Of a DNA stretch of 64,000 nt, positions 30,243 through 41,805 are shown piece after piece. Positions within the stretch are counted from its first letter, which is position 1. The number at the start of each line of letters is the position of its first letter. This DNA comes from Eukaryota sp. TZLM1-RC (taxonomy: Eukaryota > Metamonada: BaSk clade). A model generated the notes under the pieces. That model did no database searches. It was not told the DNA's origin and worked only from the letters and a program-made list of their open reading frames with translations. The DNA lies in the NCBI GenBank assembly GCA_040285825.1, contig JAUPSS010000009.1, forward strand, positions 884,808 to 948,807, given 5' to 3'. A program made the translations under genes and the position numbers.

Positions 30243-32186
30243 TTTTTTTAAAAAAATTTAATTTTATTCTAAACCTATAAATCAACATCTAAAAAATCCA
30301 TCTCTCCTAAAACAAAAACACTAGATGCAACTCTCTCATAGTGAGATCCAAGAGAAAGCAAAGCATCAGAAACCATCTTCAACATCCCCTTAAAAATAGA
30401 AAACACAATTCTATTTTGCCAAAACAATCTGTTGAAATTTCTCCCAGTTCTTCTCTTTACAATCATTTCAAAATCATCCAAAAAACGTAAAGCAGTTGGT
30501 GAAAGTGAACCAAAAAGGGAAAATACAAATGGATACAAATTGTATTTTGCATGCTGTAGACTGGCCAATTGGGACAAAGGTTCATTGTATTTTTTGAATT
30601 TAAAATTTTCAGCATTTGAAAGAGGATTATGAATTTCAGAATTAACAAGCCTTTCATTTGAGGCATTACAAGGATCAACAGCCATTACATCCAATAAAAT
30701 GAAGCTTCCATCTAATCCAGGTAATATGACATCACCTCTATTATTCTTATGAAAATCATCTTCAGCATCAAACAGATTTGACAACAGAGGTTCCAAGAAG
30801 GATTCAATTCTATGAGATTTACACATACAATATAACTGGTCTCTTACAGCATCATGAACCTTGCTTCTAAAAGTAATAAAATGTTTACAATTTAACAAAT
30901 GAGTAGTTGTAATTTCTAGGTAGAATGTATTTTTTGAATTAGCACACTTAATTAAATTAAATCATAACTAATGGGACGACTATCATTGAACCAAGATTTC
31001 CTCTACAAAATCTTGATTTGCTTGCTGTCTAGCTAAAGCTTCTCTAATTCGATTGAAAAACCGCGGTAATCTATTAATAATGGCAAATTGAATCCGTGAA
31101 CGCCATAAAAAAATATCAAATCTTTTCATTGTTTTTTCTTGCACCATTTTTTGGAAGTCATCCAAAAAAGTTTCTACTTCGACTGATAATCTACCATTTA
31201 TCGAAAATGGGAAAGCAATAAAAACCAGCTGTGTATTTCTATCGACATTTGCCTCTTCAATATCTTTATCATATTTTCTATGTTTCTCTTTTGCTTTAAA
31301 ATCCAGAGCAGCCACCGGATTAAGTTTTCTTCTGTGAACCAAAGTATCATTTGCAACATTACATGAGACAAAGTCAACAATAGCTTCAGAATTATCAATC
31401 CAATCACAGTATACATCACCTCTATCATCAGAACCAAAATTATTCAGAGAAAGTGTTTCCTTCAGCAGGGGCTCTTTGATACACGATATCCTTGCAGTTT
31501 GTGCATATTGAAAACAGTGTCTCTAACAGCATCATGTAATGAAGAACGATAAGTTATCAATTTAGAGCAATTCAGAGCATGGCGCAAAGTGAGTTGAGGT
31601 GAATTCGAACAAATACATTTTTCTTTTGATAATAATTGTAATTTCTCGAGAACATTTACAAATTAAATTATGAGGTAAATTATCAGGCCAGATAAAGGAA
31701 CGAAATCTCATATTCAGAGTCCAAGCAGAATCGGTTAAGAGAGTACCATAAACTTGTGGAATTGTTGTTACTAAGGCAGAAGAAGTACTGTCACACATAT
31801 CTTGTAAAAGATTTGCAAAAGCGGGATTCTTTTTCTTGGCCAAGCCAAGTCTAACATCAAAATCCAAGCTTTCAAAAATCTTTGACAATTTTTGTTGAAG
31901 CTTTTTACAGCAAAACTGTAAATTAAAAAGAGTTCGGTTTGGAATTTCTTGAATTGATTGAGGAAAACATTTGGTCCAAATTTGTGGCGGCAATTTTTCA
32001 AGTTCACAAGATAACTCATACAAATAAGGACTGCAATTGGGAACTAACAGATGAGAATCATCAGGAAATCTACGAGAAAATTCATAAATAAAATTTTTGC
32101 CACCACCCAAGAATGCTGATTGACACAAAATTGAAGATTTAGTAAATCCAATACCACCCAAATTTGCTGAAGAAAGTAAATGGCTT
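30243..32186 (-). mobile_element. family-A copy A2, in satellite unit 3, interrupted by a B fragment
   Basis: It starts at the same satellite position as A1. The part 30243-30917 carries the endonuclease C-terminus (open frame 30275-30898). A family-B fragment then intervenes, and 31636-32186 continues with the thumb and Zn-motif region (open frame 31562-32161, whose last codons lie in the B fragment). The copy ends at 'aaatggcttt' (32186), where a family-E fragment begins, so its right satellite flank is not seen. The sequence is very close to A1. Confidence 0.85.
30918..31635 (-). mobile_element. family-B fragment nested in A2, 11-bp target duplication
   Basis: Direct repeats 'ttgtaatttct' flank it (30907-30917 and 31636-31646). 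It carries the last 0.7 kb of B: 'RKLNPVAALDFKAKEKHRKY' through 'RLPRFFNRIREALARQQANQ' (open frame 30983-31342) and the B 3' UTR ('catctaatggg'-type, complementary to 24060-24110). The 5' side ends just after the CCHC motif. Confidence 0.9.
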
Positions 32187-32399
32187 TAGGAACATTTTTC
32201 GATAGTTTTTTGTTGTTTGCGGAACAAAAAAAATATTTTATTCAACAACAAATATGAAAACATAAAATGCACAATTAAAACTCCACATCCTCAAAACCTG
32301 CCTCCCCTACATCAAAACAACTAATTGCCAAAGATTCAGAAAATTTCCCAAAAGAAGACAGTGAATCAGAAATCAGTTTTACCATTCCCTTAATTTTTT
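32187..32399 (-). mobile_element. family-E 3' fragment
   Basis: The complement of the family-E terminus is recognisable: 'tcctcaaaacctgcctcccc' and 'aactaattgccaaagattc' match 46.43-46.50 kb and 59.8 kb. It contains only the last coding residues and a 3' UTR with 'ttgttgaataaaat'. It separates A2 from family C. Confidence 0.75.
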
Positions 32400-33690
32400 T
32401 AACTGGAATATTTATCGAGGAAAATCAATCTATCTAGAATTCAATATTTCCAAACAAGCTTCACTATTACTAAACCTACTCACAGCATTACGTTCATATT
32501 CTACACCAATAGCTAAAAGTGCCTCTGAAATCATTGTTGGAATAGACTTGAAAATGCAAAAAACAATTCTATTTAACGAGAAAGTGGAATTCATTGTTTT
32601 ACCAGACCTTTTCAGAAACACTTTTTTGAAGTTTTCAAAAAAGTGCAACCCTTAAGGTCCAATATTGCCAAAAAGAGAAATTGCAAACGGCACAAACTGA
32701 TATTTCACATGTTCCACTCTACCTAACTGTGCCAAAGGTTCTTCATATTTTTTTATCTTCTTTTTTTCGGCATTAGATAACGGCGAATCAGCGGAATACA
32801 CTAAACGAGCAGCAGAATTTTTGTAAACATTAACTGAGACAACATCCACAACATTGAGAACACCATCGATCCCGGGAGCTACTAAATCTGCCCTTCTTTT
32901 ACCAAAGGAATCATCAGTTTGATCTGAAGACAGCTTACGTACTAATGGCTCAATAAATGCCTCTATATTGAAACTTTTGCACATGGCATATAATTGATCA
33001 CGAACTGAGTCATGAACAATTGAGCGATAAGTTATAAAATACTTACAGTTTAAAATATGGGAAAGCGTAACAACACTCTTGCAGCGACAAATTAAATCAT
33101 TTGGTAAAGAACAAGGCCATAGAAAACATCTCAATCTCATTGCAGTGGTCCATTGGTGATCATTGAGTAGAAGGCCATAAATGTTGGGAATTTGGGAGAT
33201 TAGGCAACTTGAGCAACTGTCTTCAAGATCAATCAAAAAGTTTGCAAAAACGGGATTTTTTTCTTTAGCCAAGCTAAGACGTACAATATAATCCAAGTTT
33301 TCTAAAACTTTTAAAATTTTTTTTCTGCAATTTTGCAAAAGTCAGTGGTAGGGAGGGCAAGCTTCTTGGAGGAAGTTCCACAATATCATAGGGGAAACAT
33401 TTAGACCAAATATTGGGTGAAAGAGTTTCAATTTCTTGTTGCAAAGAAATAAGATAAGAGCTGCCACAATTTTCAATGAGATCAATTTTTTCTGGAAAAC
33501 GATTCACAAATTCATAAATAAAATTTTTACAACCTCCAATAAAGGCAGCTTTACAAAGGTAGCTTGATTTATGAAAATCAACACCACCAAAATTTGTACC
33601 ACAAAAAGTGTGGTTTCGTAACTGAGATGCATCAATTTCCAATAATTTTGCTAAAAAATTGAAATTTATTTTCAACGCTAACAAAACATT
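32400..33690 (-). mobile_element. family-C retrotransposon, 5'-truncated (thumb and endonuclease)
   Basis: Three frames (33274-33684, 32652-33338, 32430-32648) run in order. The first has the thumb motif 'NFLAKLLEIDASQLRNHTF' and 'CKAAFIGGCKNFIYEFVNRF'. The second has the zinc motif 'LICRCKSVVTLSHILNCKYF', 'RADLVAPGIDGVLNVVDVVS' (catalytic; the Asp is in the classical RADL context) and 'KIKKYEEPLAQLGR'. The third has 'FSLNRIVFCIFKSIPTMISE'. The RT catalytic core is missing. It is clearly a different family from A, B and D by sequence. Confidence 0.8.
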
Positions 33691-33850
33691 ATAAAAAACT
33701 AGAACTCAATATCCTCAATAAACGCATCAACATCATCAAATCTTTTAAGCGCGCGATTTTCATACACTATTCCTAATTGTAACAGTGCTTTGGTCAACAT
33801 TTCTGGAATTGCTTTAAGAATACTAAAAACAATTCTATTGTGCCGAAATT
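33691..33850 (-). mobile_element. family-G 3' fragment
   Basis: A short 3' end encoding 'FRHNRIVFSILKAIPEMLTK' and ending 'FIEDIEF' with TAG near 33699. The C-terminal 'NRIVF.I.K.IP.M' signature is shared by A, C, D and G, but the rest differs from each, so this is a further family. A poly-T/C stretch follows at 33847-33865. Confidence 0.6.
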
Positions 33851-35060
33851 TTTTTTCTTCCCCCCAGCATCGAACTTCCATCCTCTCCATCATGATTGTT
33901 GAAAACCTCCCTTTTCATGGTCCAGGCCCTCCTATTGTTTTCTTAACCATTATTGAATACTGCTCTACGTTGTATCCCTCTTCTTTTTTGACTCTACTGA
34001 ATGTTTTTCCACTGATAACATCATTGAAAATTCTTCCAACGAACATCTCATTAACTCGGATGTAAATAATCCTCTTCTTGCAGGCGAAAAATATAAAATT
34101 GCTAAATATGCGAAACCCATTTCCTCGGTTAATGAAAATTCTCATGCCCAATATAATTTATGTCCATTTGTTTTTTCTTTGCTTGGATCTCTAGGTAAGG
34201 CTGCTATGGCTTTCCTTGAGGATTTTGTTGTTGTTGTAAAGGAAAGAACTGGAAGAATTTTCAATCGTGTTTACTTTTTAATTTAATTTTAATTTATTTT
34301 CAAAACCACAGTCTAAAAGTCAATATCTTCAAAACAAGCTTCCACACAATCAAACCTTACAGCAGCAATGTTTTCATAATGTACACTGACAGACATTAAA
34401 GCTTTCGAAATCATTTTAGGAATTGATTTGAAAATAGTAAAAACAATACGATTTAGCCACAAGCGACGATCAAAACGCTTATTCATTCTTTTTTTTTAAT
34501 AATTTTAATTTTATTCTAAACCTATAAATCAACATCTAAAAAATCCATCTCTCCCAAAACAAAAACACTAGATGCAACTCTCTCATAGTGAGATCCAAGA
34601 GAAAGCAAAGCAACGGAAACCATCTTCAACATCCCCTTAAAAATAGAAAACACAATTCTATTTTGCCAAAACAATCTGTTGAAATTTCTGCTAGTTCTTC
34701 TCTTTACAATCATTTCAAAATCATCCAAAAAACGTAAAGCAGTTGGTGCAAGTGAACCAAAAAGGGAAAATACAAATGGATACAAATTGTATTTTGCATG
34801 CTGTAGACTGGCCAATTTGGACAAAGGTTCATTGTATTTTTTGAATTTAAAATTTTCAGCATTTGAAAGGGGATTATGAATTTCAGAATTAACAAGCCTT
34901 TCATTTGAGGCATTACAAGGATCAACAGACATTACATCCAATAAAATGAAGCTTCCATCTAATCCAGGTAATATGACATCACCTCTATTATTCTTATGAA
35001 AATCATTTTCAGCATCAAACAGATTTGACAACAAAGGTTCCAAGAAGGATTCAATTCTAT

Positions 35061-35214
35061 TGATGGTCTTGGCTGTTGGTTATTGTCTGACATACAATGT
35101 AGAGTAACAGAAGTGTAATTTATTACGAAGAGGAATTGTATTCTCTCTTCTTAAGCTAACAGGCAGAATACTAATAACTAAACTATTAACTATAAATACT
35201 ATTCAAGACTAACA
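35061..35214 (-). repeat. 3' LTR of the Ty3 element (154 bp)
   Basis: No difference from the 5' LTR was found over 154 bp by eye. The sequence just before it on the minus strand, 'gaaagagaggaaaaggcag' (35215-35233), is a good polypurine tract for plus-strand priming. The pol stop codon (TAG, 35209-35211) is in its first six bases. Confidence 0.93.
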
Positions 35215-35490
35215 CTGCCTTTTCCTCTCTTTCGAGCGACGAGCCCTGGAAGCTCTAGTCACAGGAGGTGAACTAATGGAATTATTACGCTTCTTGGGAG
35301 GAGCGGATTTAGTACGGTGACGTGCTTTTGAAGTCTTGATAAAGTCTTTATACGCGGCAGTATTTTGGACTGTAGACACATGCTCAGTGGTGATCTCTTT
35401 TCCAGGCCATTGCACTTGGTAAAAGTCACCGTCCTGACTGAGCACTTTTTCAATGATGTGTTCTTCGACATCACCTGAGCGACCCAGGAG
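35209..35490 (-). CDS. Ty3 element: chromodomain-like C-terminus (shifted frame)
   Basis: After 'HSWVAQ' a one-frame change leads to 'GDVEEHIIEKVLSQDGDFYQ', 'VQWPGKEITTEHVS' and 'AAYKDFIK', which matches the chromodomain pattern (E-IL..R...G..YLVKW.....TWE); here a Gly/Lys-containing variant. Chromodomains of such elements bind modified histones and steer integration. A basic tail ('KARHRTKSAPPKKRNNS') ends with TAG 35209-35211 inside the 3' LTR. The frame change near 35485 is either an error or a mutation. Confidence 0.75.
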   Translation of the reverse strand, partial: LLGRSGDVEEHIIEKVLSQDGDFYQVQWPGKEITTEHVSTVQNTAAYKDFIKTSKARHRTKSAPPKKRNNSISSPPVTRASRARRSKERKRQC

Positions 35491-37853
35491 TGGAACTCAT
35501 CGTTGGTGGGCAAGCTGGAGTGCCAGGGTGCTAAATGTTTGACGCTAGCTTGGACAATCGTACCTGTGCAGAGATTCTTAATATTCACAGACGAATTGGA
35601 TACGATTTCAGTAATTAGGAAGGGTCCTGAATATTCTCCATGAAGCTTAGCGGAAGAGCCAGATGCTCTCAATACCAATTGACCAACTTCAAAAGGGTTT
35701 GGAGTTGACGATCTAGTTAGCTTGGAAGCTTTGGAAGCTTGATGGTGTGCTGCCTTTTCCTGTTTCTCTTTCAATCTTCGAAATTTAGATTGAATTTCTT
35801 GAATAAAAGATGACTCAGACGTCGAGCTTTCAATGATTTCAAGAATTTTGCCAGGGTCTGATCTGGGAGACACATCTGAGCCAAAGATCACTTGGTATGG
35901 GGTTTGGTTGGTAATTGTGCTCTTGGAAGAGTTGATCAATAATTGCACATAAGGCAAGTATTCAGACCACACATCGTAGGCGTTGAAGTCTACCAGCAAT
36001 TTCCTCAGGTTTTGCAGGATGTCTCTGTGTCGGCGCTCTACCAAGCCGTTGGACTGAGAAAACCTAGGAATTGACTTTGACACCTCTATGCCCAAAAATT
36101 TACTTAATTCGTCAAAGACAGCCTTGGAAAATTCAGGTCCATTATCGCTGTGTATTTGAAATGGAATACCAAAGGTGGCACAGACTTTCCAAATTAATGC
36201 ATCTGCAGTAAGATTAGCATTTATCTCTTTTAAGGGCACGATGATTGTGAACCTAGAGAAGCTGTCAATAAATACGAGGATGTATTTGTAGCCTTCTTGA
36301 TCTTCTGGTAGAGAACCAATAACGTCGGCGTTGACGCGAGCAAAAGGTCTGTCAGCCCACAATGAACCGGTTGGGGGAACATGCAGTTTGGGAACTGGCT
36401 TTGTTTTCTGACAGGAGGGGCATTCTTGGACGTGCATATTCATGTCGGTGAGCATGTTTGGCCACCAATAATCGCTGTTCCTGAGCTTGTTCAGGCTTTC
36501 AGCTTTGCTTGGATGGCCTCCTTGCAGAAGTCCATGCAACAAGTTAAGGGTGTCCTTAATGAGTGATTTGGGAATCACTATCTTGTTGTCGTGCATCATA
36601 AATAAATCAAGGTTATTGTTATGACCACAGTTGTTGAAAGAGGGGTCTTTGGAAGCTATGGCAAGCTTCTGTTCGGACCTAATCCTACAGAGCCATGGCT
36701 CGAAAATAGGCAGGTCGTTGGAACATCGTTCTCTGATGACCATGATACGTTCGAAGTTGTTTAAGTCTTCGATGTAGTATCTTTCATTTTCTGTTCCATC
36801 AATTTTATCGATGTAAAATATTGGATGAAAATTTGGAGATATTTGATGGGACAAATGATTGATCTCTTGATGGTCTATAGGCGGAACTATTCGAGACAAC
36901 ATATCAGCCCAGAAGTTATCTTCCCCTTTGGTATGTACCAAATCAAAGCAGAATTCAGAGAATATGGGTAACCATCTTGTTACAATTCTGTTCTTCTCAG
37001 GAGCCGTGAACATGTAGGTAAGGTTTTGATGGTCTGTGAATATAACCAGTTTCCTTCCTTTCAAGTAGTTTTCAAAACCACTTTGAGTTAACATGAGCAG
37101 GATGGCATAGAGTTCCATTTGGTTTGTCGGCCAGTTCTTTTGCGAGTTGGTTAACAACCGGCTGAAGAAGCTGATAGGCCTACATTTCCTGTTGATCAGG
37201 GGGGTACCGGGGTCGTCGACTTGTTCCATTTGTTCCCATATGACGCCGTCTACAGCAATGTCGGATGCATCGCAACTAATTAAAATTTGGTTTTCCAGCG
37301 GAGGTAAGCTGAGCGGCATGTGCTTCGCTATCAGTTGTTTGAACTTTTGAAGGAGTCCGTCGTGCATGTCGGTCCATTGAAGGCGTTGCGCGCGGGGTTT
37401 GGGTTTAACGTTGGAGTTATTTCCATCCTTCTTAGTCAATCTGATGATAGGAGCGATGAGCTCTGATACCTGAAAAAGCCATTCTCTAATGAAGTTGACT
37501 GATCCTACGAGGCTGCGGACGTCTTTGATTGTCTTTGGTCTAGGTAGATTCAGCAAAGATTCAACGCGAGTGGGATCGATAGTCCGTTGTTTGTTTTGGA
37601 AAACACTGCCCAGTATCTTGATTGGGTGTCTGGAAGACACGAAATGGCACTTTGGAAGTCCCAAGGAAACTCTTTTGCATCTGGCTTGATCAAGGACGCG
37701 ACGGAGGCGTTCAATGAATTCGTCAAAGGTTGAACCCATGATTATGATGTCATCTATGTAAATGAAGACACCGTCTCCAGAGAAGATGTCAGCCATGACG
37801 TTTTGGAAAACGGCTGGGACATTCTTTAGGCCAAAAGCTGCACGTTTGAACAT
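35491..37853 (-). CDS. Ty3 element: RT (YIDD), RNase H and integrase
   Basis: The frame runs to 35259, but similarity ends near 35491. In order: RT 'FIYIDDIIIMGS' (YIDD, residues 32-35) with 'LPKCHFVSSRHPIKILGSVF'; Ty3-type RNase H with 'LISCDASDIAVDGVIWEQ' and 'FTDHQNLTYMF'; integrase zinc domain 'GHPSKAESLNKLRNSDYWWP' and 'HVQECPSCQKTKP'; catalytic core 'NADVIGSLPEDQEGYKYILV', 'HSDNGPEFSKAV' and 'GLVERRHRDIL' (D, D, E all present); and a C-terminal 'GQLVLRASGSSAKLHGEYSG' with PFLITEI. The enzyme set is complete. The tail past 35491 is out of frame. Confidence 0.93.
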
Positions 37854-39112
37854 GATGCTTTTTGCCAGGAATGCTCAGGGCTGTTTTTCTGCCAATCCTT
37901 TTCAGCAATCTTGAGTTGCCAAAAGGCTTTGGGAAGGTCAAGGGTGCCTATGTAGTTCGCTTGGGAGAGAAATACCAGCACATGGGAGATCCTTGGAAGG
38001 TTGGGCTCAACAGGAATGGTGTTGGCGTTGACTCCGTCCTTGCCACTATAATCACCAGTAAGGCGGGGCTTACGGTGATCTGGGTAGACCACTAGACAGA
38101 CAGGGGAGCTGAACTCATGGTTCGATGGGACAGCGAATCCTGAGTCTACGAGTTCGTCGAAAATTTGGTTAGCGACCTCTAGCCTGGCTGGATTCAGGGT
38201 CCTGGGGGGTCTTCTAACTCTGACGTCTTCATTGTAGAAGTTGATTTCCATGGGAGGGCAATCAATACCTTCAGCATGAGGCTTGAGGGTAAAAACGTCT
38301 TCGAACTCTTTCAAAGTTTGAAGTAGGGACTTCTTGAAATGGTCGTTGTCGAGGTTGATGGTACAACCAGATGAGTTGATGTGTTCCAACCAACGTGTGG
38401 AAACGTTGACGACTTCTGAAGCTTGCGATATTCGATGGTCGAATTCGGCTTCAGGTAATAGTAGTGTACGACAGGCGTCGTCCATTCTAATGTAAATGCC
38501 CTTGTTGTTCATCAGCCCAAGGTGACTCAACAAGTCAGCACCAATGAGAATGGTCTCATGTCCAGGAACGATGCTGAACATGTGTTTCACGTGTACAATC
38601 TGGGTAACACTACCTAGTCTAATGCTAAGGGTTCCAGAAGCAGTTCCAAGGGACTGTGAGGTAGTTCCATCAGCAATCTTGTATGATATGGTTTCGTTGG
38701 AACGCCCCATGTTACAGTTACTGATGACGTCTTCCGTGACTACTGAGCATGTTGCACCAGAGTCAATTATGCCTTTAACTTCGACATTGTTGATCAAGAA
38801 GTTTAATTGTAGGCAGTTGTGATTCATGGATTGTACCATAAAAATTGTATCACAATCATGTCCATTTAAGTCGGCTTGTTCTGAGAAGAAGTTAGCCTGA
38901 CTGTTGGGTATTTTGGTAGTTTCCAAGTTGGCAAGTGGATTGATTAGAGAATCTTTCCATGCTGAACTTTCTGTGTGTGGTTGTGTTGTTGTAGGGGGTA
39001 TGGTTTCTAAAGTACATAAATAGTGACGGGAACGTTTATTGTAAGAAGAGCCTCTGCCTCTGCCGCGAGTACCTCTTCGACTACGGAAACCAGAACCTCT
39101 AGAACTTCTACC
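37826..39112 (-). CDS. Ty3 element: RGG stretch, aspartic protease and first part of RT
   Basis: It is open from the TGA at 39113. The protease has 'VKGIIDSGATCSVVTE' (active-site DSG) and 'ETILIGADLLSHLGL' (flap/ILG-type strand). The RT start follows: 'MEINFYNEDVRVRRPPRTLN', 'DELVDSGFAVPSNHEFSSPV', 'YPDHRKPRLTGDYSGKDGVN' and 'IGTLDLPKAFWQLKIAEKD' (first catalytic Asp). At about 37895 the frame loses RT similarity; 'KTALSIPGKKHH' in one frame and 'FKRAAFGLKNVPAVFQ' in another carry on, so two small indels lie within 50 bp. Confidence 0.9.
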   Translation of the reverse strand, partial: GRSSRGSGFRSRRGTRGRGRGSSYNKRSRHYLCTLETIPPTTTQPHTESSAWKDSLINPLANLETTKIPNSQANFFSEQADLNGHDCDTIFMVQSMNHNCLQLNFLINNVEVKGIIDSGATCSVVTEDVISNCNMGRSNETISYKIADGTTSQSLGTASGTLSIRLGSVTQIVHVKHMFSIVPGHETILIGADLLSHLGLMNNKGIYIRMDDACRTLLLPEAEFDHRISQASEVVNVSTRWLEHINSSGCTINLDNDHFKKSLLQTLKEFEDVFTLKPHAEGIDCPPMEINFYNEDVRVRRPPRTLNPARLEVANQIFDELVDSGFAVPSNHEFSSPVCLVVYPDHRKPRLTGDYSGKDGVNANTIPVEPNLPRISHVLVFLSQANYIGTLDLPKAFWQLKIAEKDWQKNSPEHSWQKASCSNVQLLA

Positions 39113-39436
39113 TCAAGCTTGTTGTTGAGCTTGTTGCTCTCTCCATTTCTTGCTCCTTTGGCAGTCTTCACTGGGACACCTTTCGGTCGGATGGCCCTTT
39201 TGCTTACAGAAGTTGCATTGGACATCAGCGGCCTGGGCAGACGATTGTGGTAGGCTTCCTCCTCTCTTACTTTGTTTGGGGCGTTTACCTGGACCAGAAC
39301 CTCGTGATCTGGGGATGTCAGGTGGGGAGGGAACGACCATGGGAGGTCGGCGAGAGGCCTGCTGGTGATTTACTTGGTTCTGATAGGTGAAATCGACATG
39401 GTTTAGCTGTTCCATGAACGATCTGGCGTTACAAAA
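39113..39436 (-). CDS. Ty3 element: nucleocapsid-like zinc-knuckle frame
   Basis: It reads 'NFCNARSFMEQLNHV', then a basic Pro-rich region ('RGSGPGKRPKQSKRGGS') and the single CCHC knuckle 'CNFCKQKGHPTERC'. It ends 'QQQA' at TGA 39113-39115, and the same frame continues after the stop with an RGG-type stretch ('GRSSRGSGFRSRRGTRGRG') towards the protease. The knuckle packages element RNA. Confidence 0.8.
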   Translation of the reverse strand, partial: FCNARSFMEQLNHVDFTYQNQVNHQQASRRPPMVVPSPPDIPRSRGSGPGKRPKQSKRGGSLPQSSAQAADVQCNFCKQKGHPTERCPSEDCQRSKKWREQQAQQQA

Positions 39437-39579
39437 ATTCTAGTATTCAATTTGGAGAACACTAAAGAATTCACCAAGGGTGTGACCATCAGATGAGTAA
39501 TGAGAGGGAGAGGACCAGATCCTGAGGAGTCTGTTCCTGATAGGGATAATTCCTACGCTTTCTAGGACATGAGTAGCGA

Positions 39580-41805
39580 CTACCCAGTCTGAAAGTCTAT
39601 CCGCTGGAGGGTGGAGCTTATGGAGAATGTTCTCAATTGATGAGAGATGCCCCTAAACTCTTGGATGGCAGTGAAGCGAGTCAGAACTCTGCCAATGTTG
39701 ACCATGAAGTCAATCCATCTATTGCCATAATCTCTTTCCGACCAGTCCATGTTAGTTGCGAGGAGAGCTCGATTAGCCTCATCCAGTCTGCTGAATTGGG
39801 TTCTTCTCAGAATTTGAGCCCAAATTATGCGTTCGTCTCTTGAGGTAGGAACCGTGGGAGAAGACATAGCTAGGTGAGCACCTTGATATCTTAACGCATT
39901 TAGCACCTCAGGGGTGACACATTCAGCGAGGCCTCGGGGGTTGATCCTCATGGCTTGACGGAACAAGTCCCATTCGTGAACTGGTTCTCCAGTGATGTTA
40001 CCAAAATACTCATTTGTCGATGGTTGGGAACCTTCTCTAGCTAGTTCTAATTCTTCACGTAGTCTGGCAACTTCGTTGGCTAGAGCTATCTGGGCTGGAT
40101 CCTCAACGTTGCCTCTTGTTTCTCTTAGGACTCGGTCGGTACGACTCCAGAGAATGAATTTGTTGACAAACTTCAGAAGTTTATCAGCGTCTCTCAAATC
40201 GGAAGCTTCAAGATATGGACGTTTAAGGCGGTCCCTACGTCTGTCATCTCGATCTCTTGATCCAATCATTGAAGAAAGGAGAAGGCTACTTTCGTATGTG
40301 CCCGAGAAGGGTGATTGATGAGAGGAAATAGAGGTTGTTGAACCTGTCGTGGAAGGTGTAGGTTGGGGTTGAGGGGCTCGACTAACGGGAGTGATGGGAG
40401 CAGGTACTGCATCAGAAGATGTGATGGGAGTGGGTGATTCACTGCTCACAGTGATGGCGTCGTCGTCGGCTTGTTCCATAGCAGATTGGTTGGGATTAGG
40501 GGTTTCCGTGGTAGAAAATGAATCAGTTTCCATAGGAGGTTGTGATGATTCAGAAGCTTGAGCGGAGGAAGATGGAGCTTCACTCCGTTGAGGTTGGGGT
40601 TGGGCAGAAGGTTCTGTCTCTTCAATCTGGGCTGGGACCTGATAAGAAGAGATCGCTGGTTGGACCAAGCGTGTCTTTTCAATTCGACCTTCAACCATGA
40701 CCCATTTTAACATCCTGGATTCTATGCATCCAGGGAAAACCGTGACGAGCTGGAGAGTTCTTTGAAGATTGCCCGATCTTCTGTGGTCAGGACCACAATA
40801 TGAAGCTATATGGTCAGGACGTCTGTCGTAAAGGAAGAGTCTTTCACCATATGTGGTTTCGGTAAACCACCACCCTGTTCTATAATCTCTGTCGATGAGG
40901 ATATCGAGAGATGCGTTGTACCCAGGGCTGAACCTAGGGTATGGGCAAGGGTTGTGAACATTTATGAAGAGGTTGTCTTCTTCTCCAGCGAAGCGTCTGA
41001 ATACTCCTTCTCGAGTAGTTCTCATGAACCTAACTCCGGGTCTTGGTTCATAAGTTGGTTCAGGGTCATTCCTGGAGGTTTCTGGGGTGATCCTTTCATC
41101 GGAAAGAAATGGACCAATTCTGGGAGAGATCCATAATCCTAAGTCGTTCTCGACTTTGGGACCGTAGAAAGGAGGCCGTTTATTGCTCATTTCCGTGGGA
41201 GGGATGGCTTCTGGATCCCCTGGAATGACTCGTGTGTCCCTATATCTAGCGTAAGGGTTGTGCTGACGGGAAGCACCATGATAAACACTTGAGCTAGCGT
41301 AGGAGCTAGTTTGAGAAGGGGTAAGTTGAGCAGGTGTAGAGGATGTTCCTCTTCTAGCTTCAATCTCTCTGTCCAATCTTTTTCTGTGTTCCCAGTTTCG
41401 TTCTTCTTGGAGAAAACGCTCTATATATTCTTTAGAGACCTCACCAGGAATTTTGTCAATTTCAGAAGAAGGTGCCGTGGGAGGGACCTGATGTTGAGGT
41501 AGAGGGGAGAATTCCTTGGGAGGTTCCTCGTACTCAACCAAATCTGAAAAGATTTGTTCGTACCTTTTCCTTTGCTCTTCGGAAAGATACGAAGGAAGGT
41601 TAGAAAGGCTAGGAATGGGATCACTAGCCTGGTGAGGGGAAACAGATAGATTATTAACTCCACTAACTGTTGAAGTCAGAGGAGACCCTGAAGCTGGAAC
41701 AGCAGGATTTTGAATGTTCCTCCTAACAGTTGGAACTGGAGGGAGGAGCTGTTGAGAATGAGAGGGTGGAACCTCAGAACTAGATGGAAGGGATGAAAAT
41801 GGTAC
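39580..41805 (-). CDS. Ty3 element: main gag region
   Basis: An open frame directly continuing the N-terminal frame. It is Pro/Ser-rich to about 41000, then has a conserved-looking part ('RDRDDRRRDRLKRPYLEASD', 'LLKFVNKFILWSRTD', 'EWDLFRQAMRINPRGLAECV') that plausibly forms the capsid. It stops at 39580, whereas a neighbouring frame continues naturally ('RLSDWVVATHVLESVGIIP' and 'SSDGHTLGEFFSVLQIEY') from about 39620, so one base is gained or lost near 39590-39640. A TAG (about 39437) then precedes the zinc-knuckle frame. Confidence 0.75.
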   Translation of the reverse strand, partial: VPFSSLPSSSEVPPSHSQQLLPPVPTVRRNIQNPAVPASGSPLTSTVSGVNNLSVSPHQASDPIPSLSNLPSYLSEEQRKRYEQIFSDLVEYEEPPKEFSPLPQHQVPPTAPSSEIDKIPGEVSKEYIERFLQEERNWEHRKRLDREIEARRGTSSTPAQLTPSQTSSYASSSVYHGASRQHNPYARYRDTRVIPGDPEAIPPTEMSNKRPPFYGPKVENDLGLWISPRIGPFLSDERITPETSRNDPEPTYEPRPGVRFMRTTREGVFRRFAGEEDNLFINVHNPCPYPRFSPGYNASLDILIDRDYRTGWWFTETTYGERLFLYDRRPDHIASYCGPDHRRSGNLQRTLQLVTVFPGCIESRMLKWVMVEGRIEKTRLVQPAISSYQVPAQIEETEPSAQPQPQRSEAPSSSAQASESSQPPMETDSFSTTETPNPNQSAMEQADDDAITVSSESPTPITSSDAVPAPITPVSRAPQPQPTPSTTGSTTSISSHQSPFSGTYESSLLLSSMIGSRDRDDRRRDRLKRPYLEASDLRDADKLLKFVNKFILWSRTDRVLRETRGNVEDPAQIALANEVARLREELELAREGSQPSTNEYFGNITGEPVHEWDLFRQAMRINPRGLAECVTPEVLNALRYQGAHLAMSSPTVPTSRDERIIWAQILRRTQFSRLDEANRALLATNMDWSERDYGNRWIDFMVNIGRVLTRFTAIQEFRGISHQLRTFSISSTLQRIDFQTG

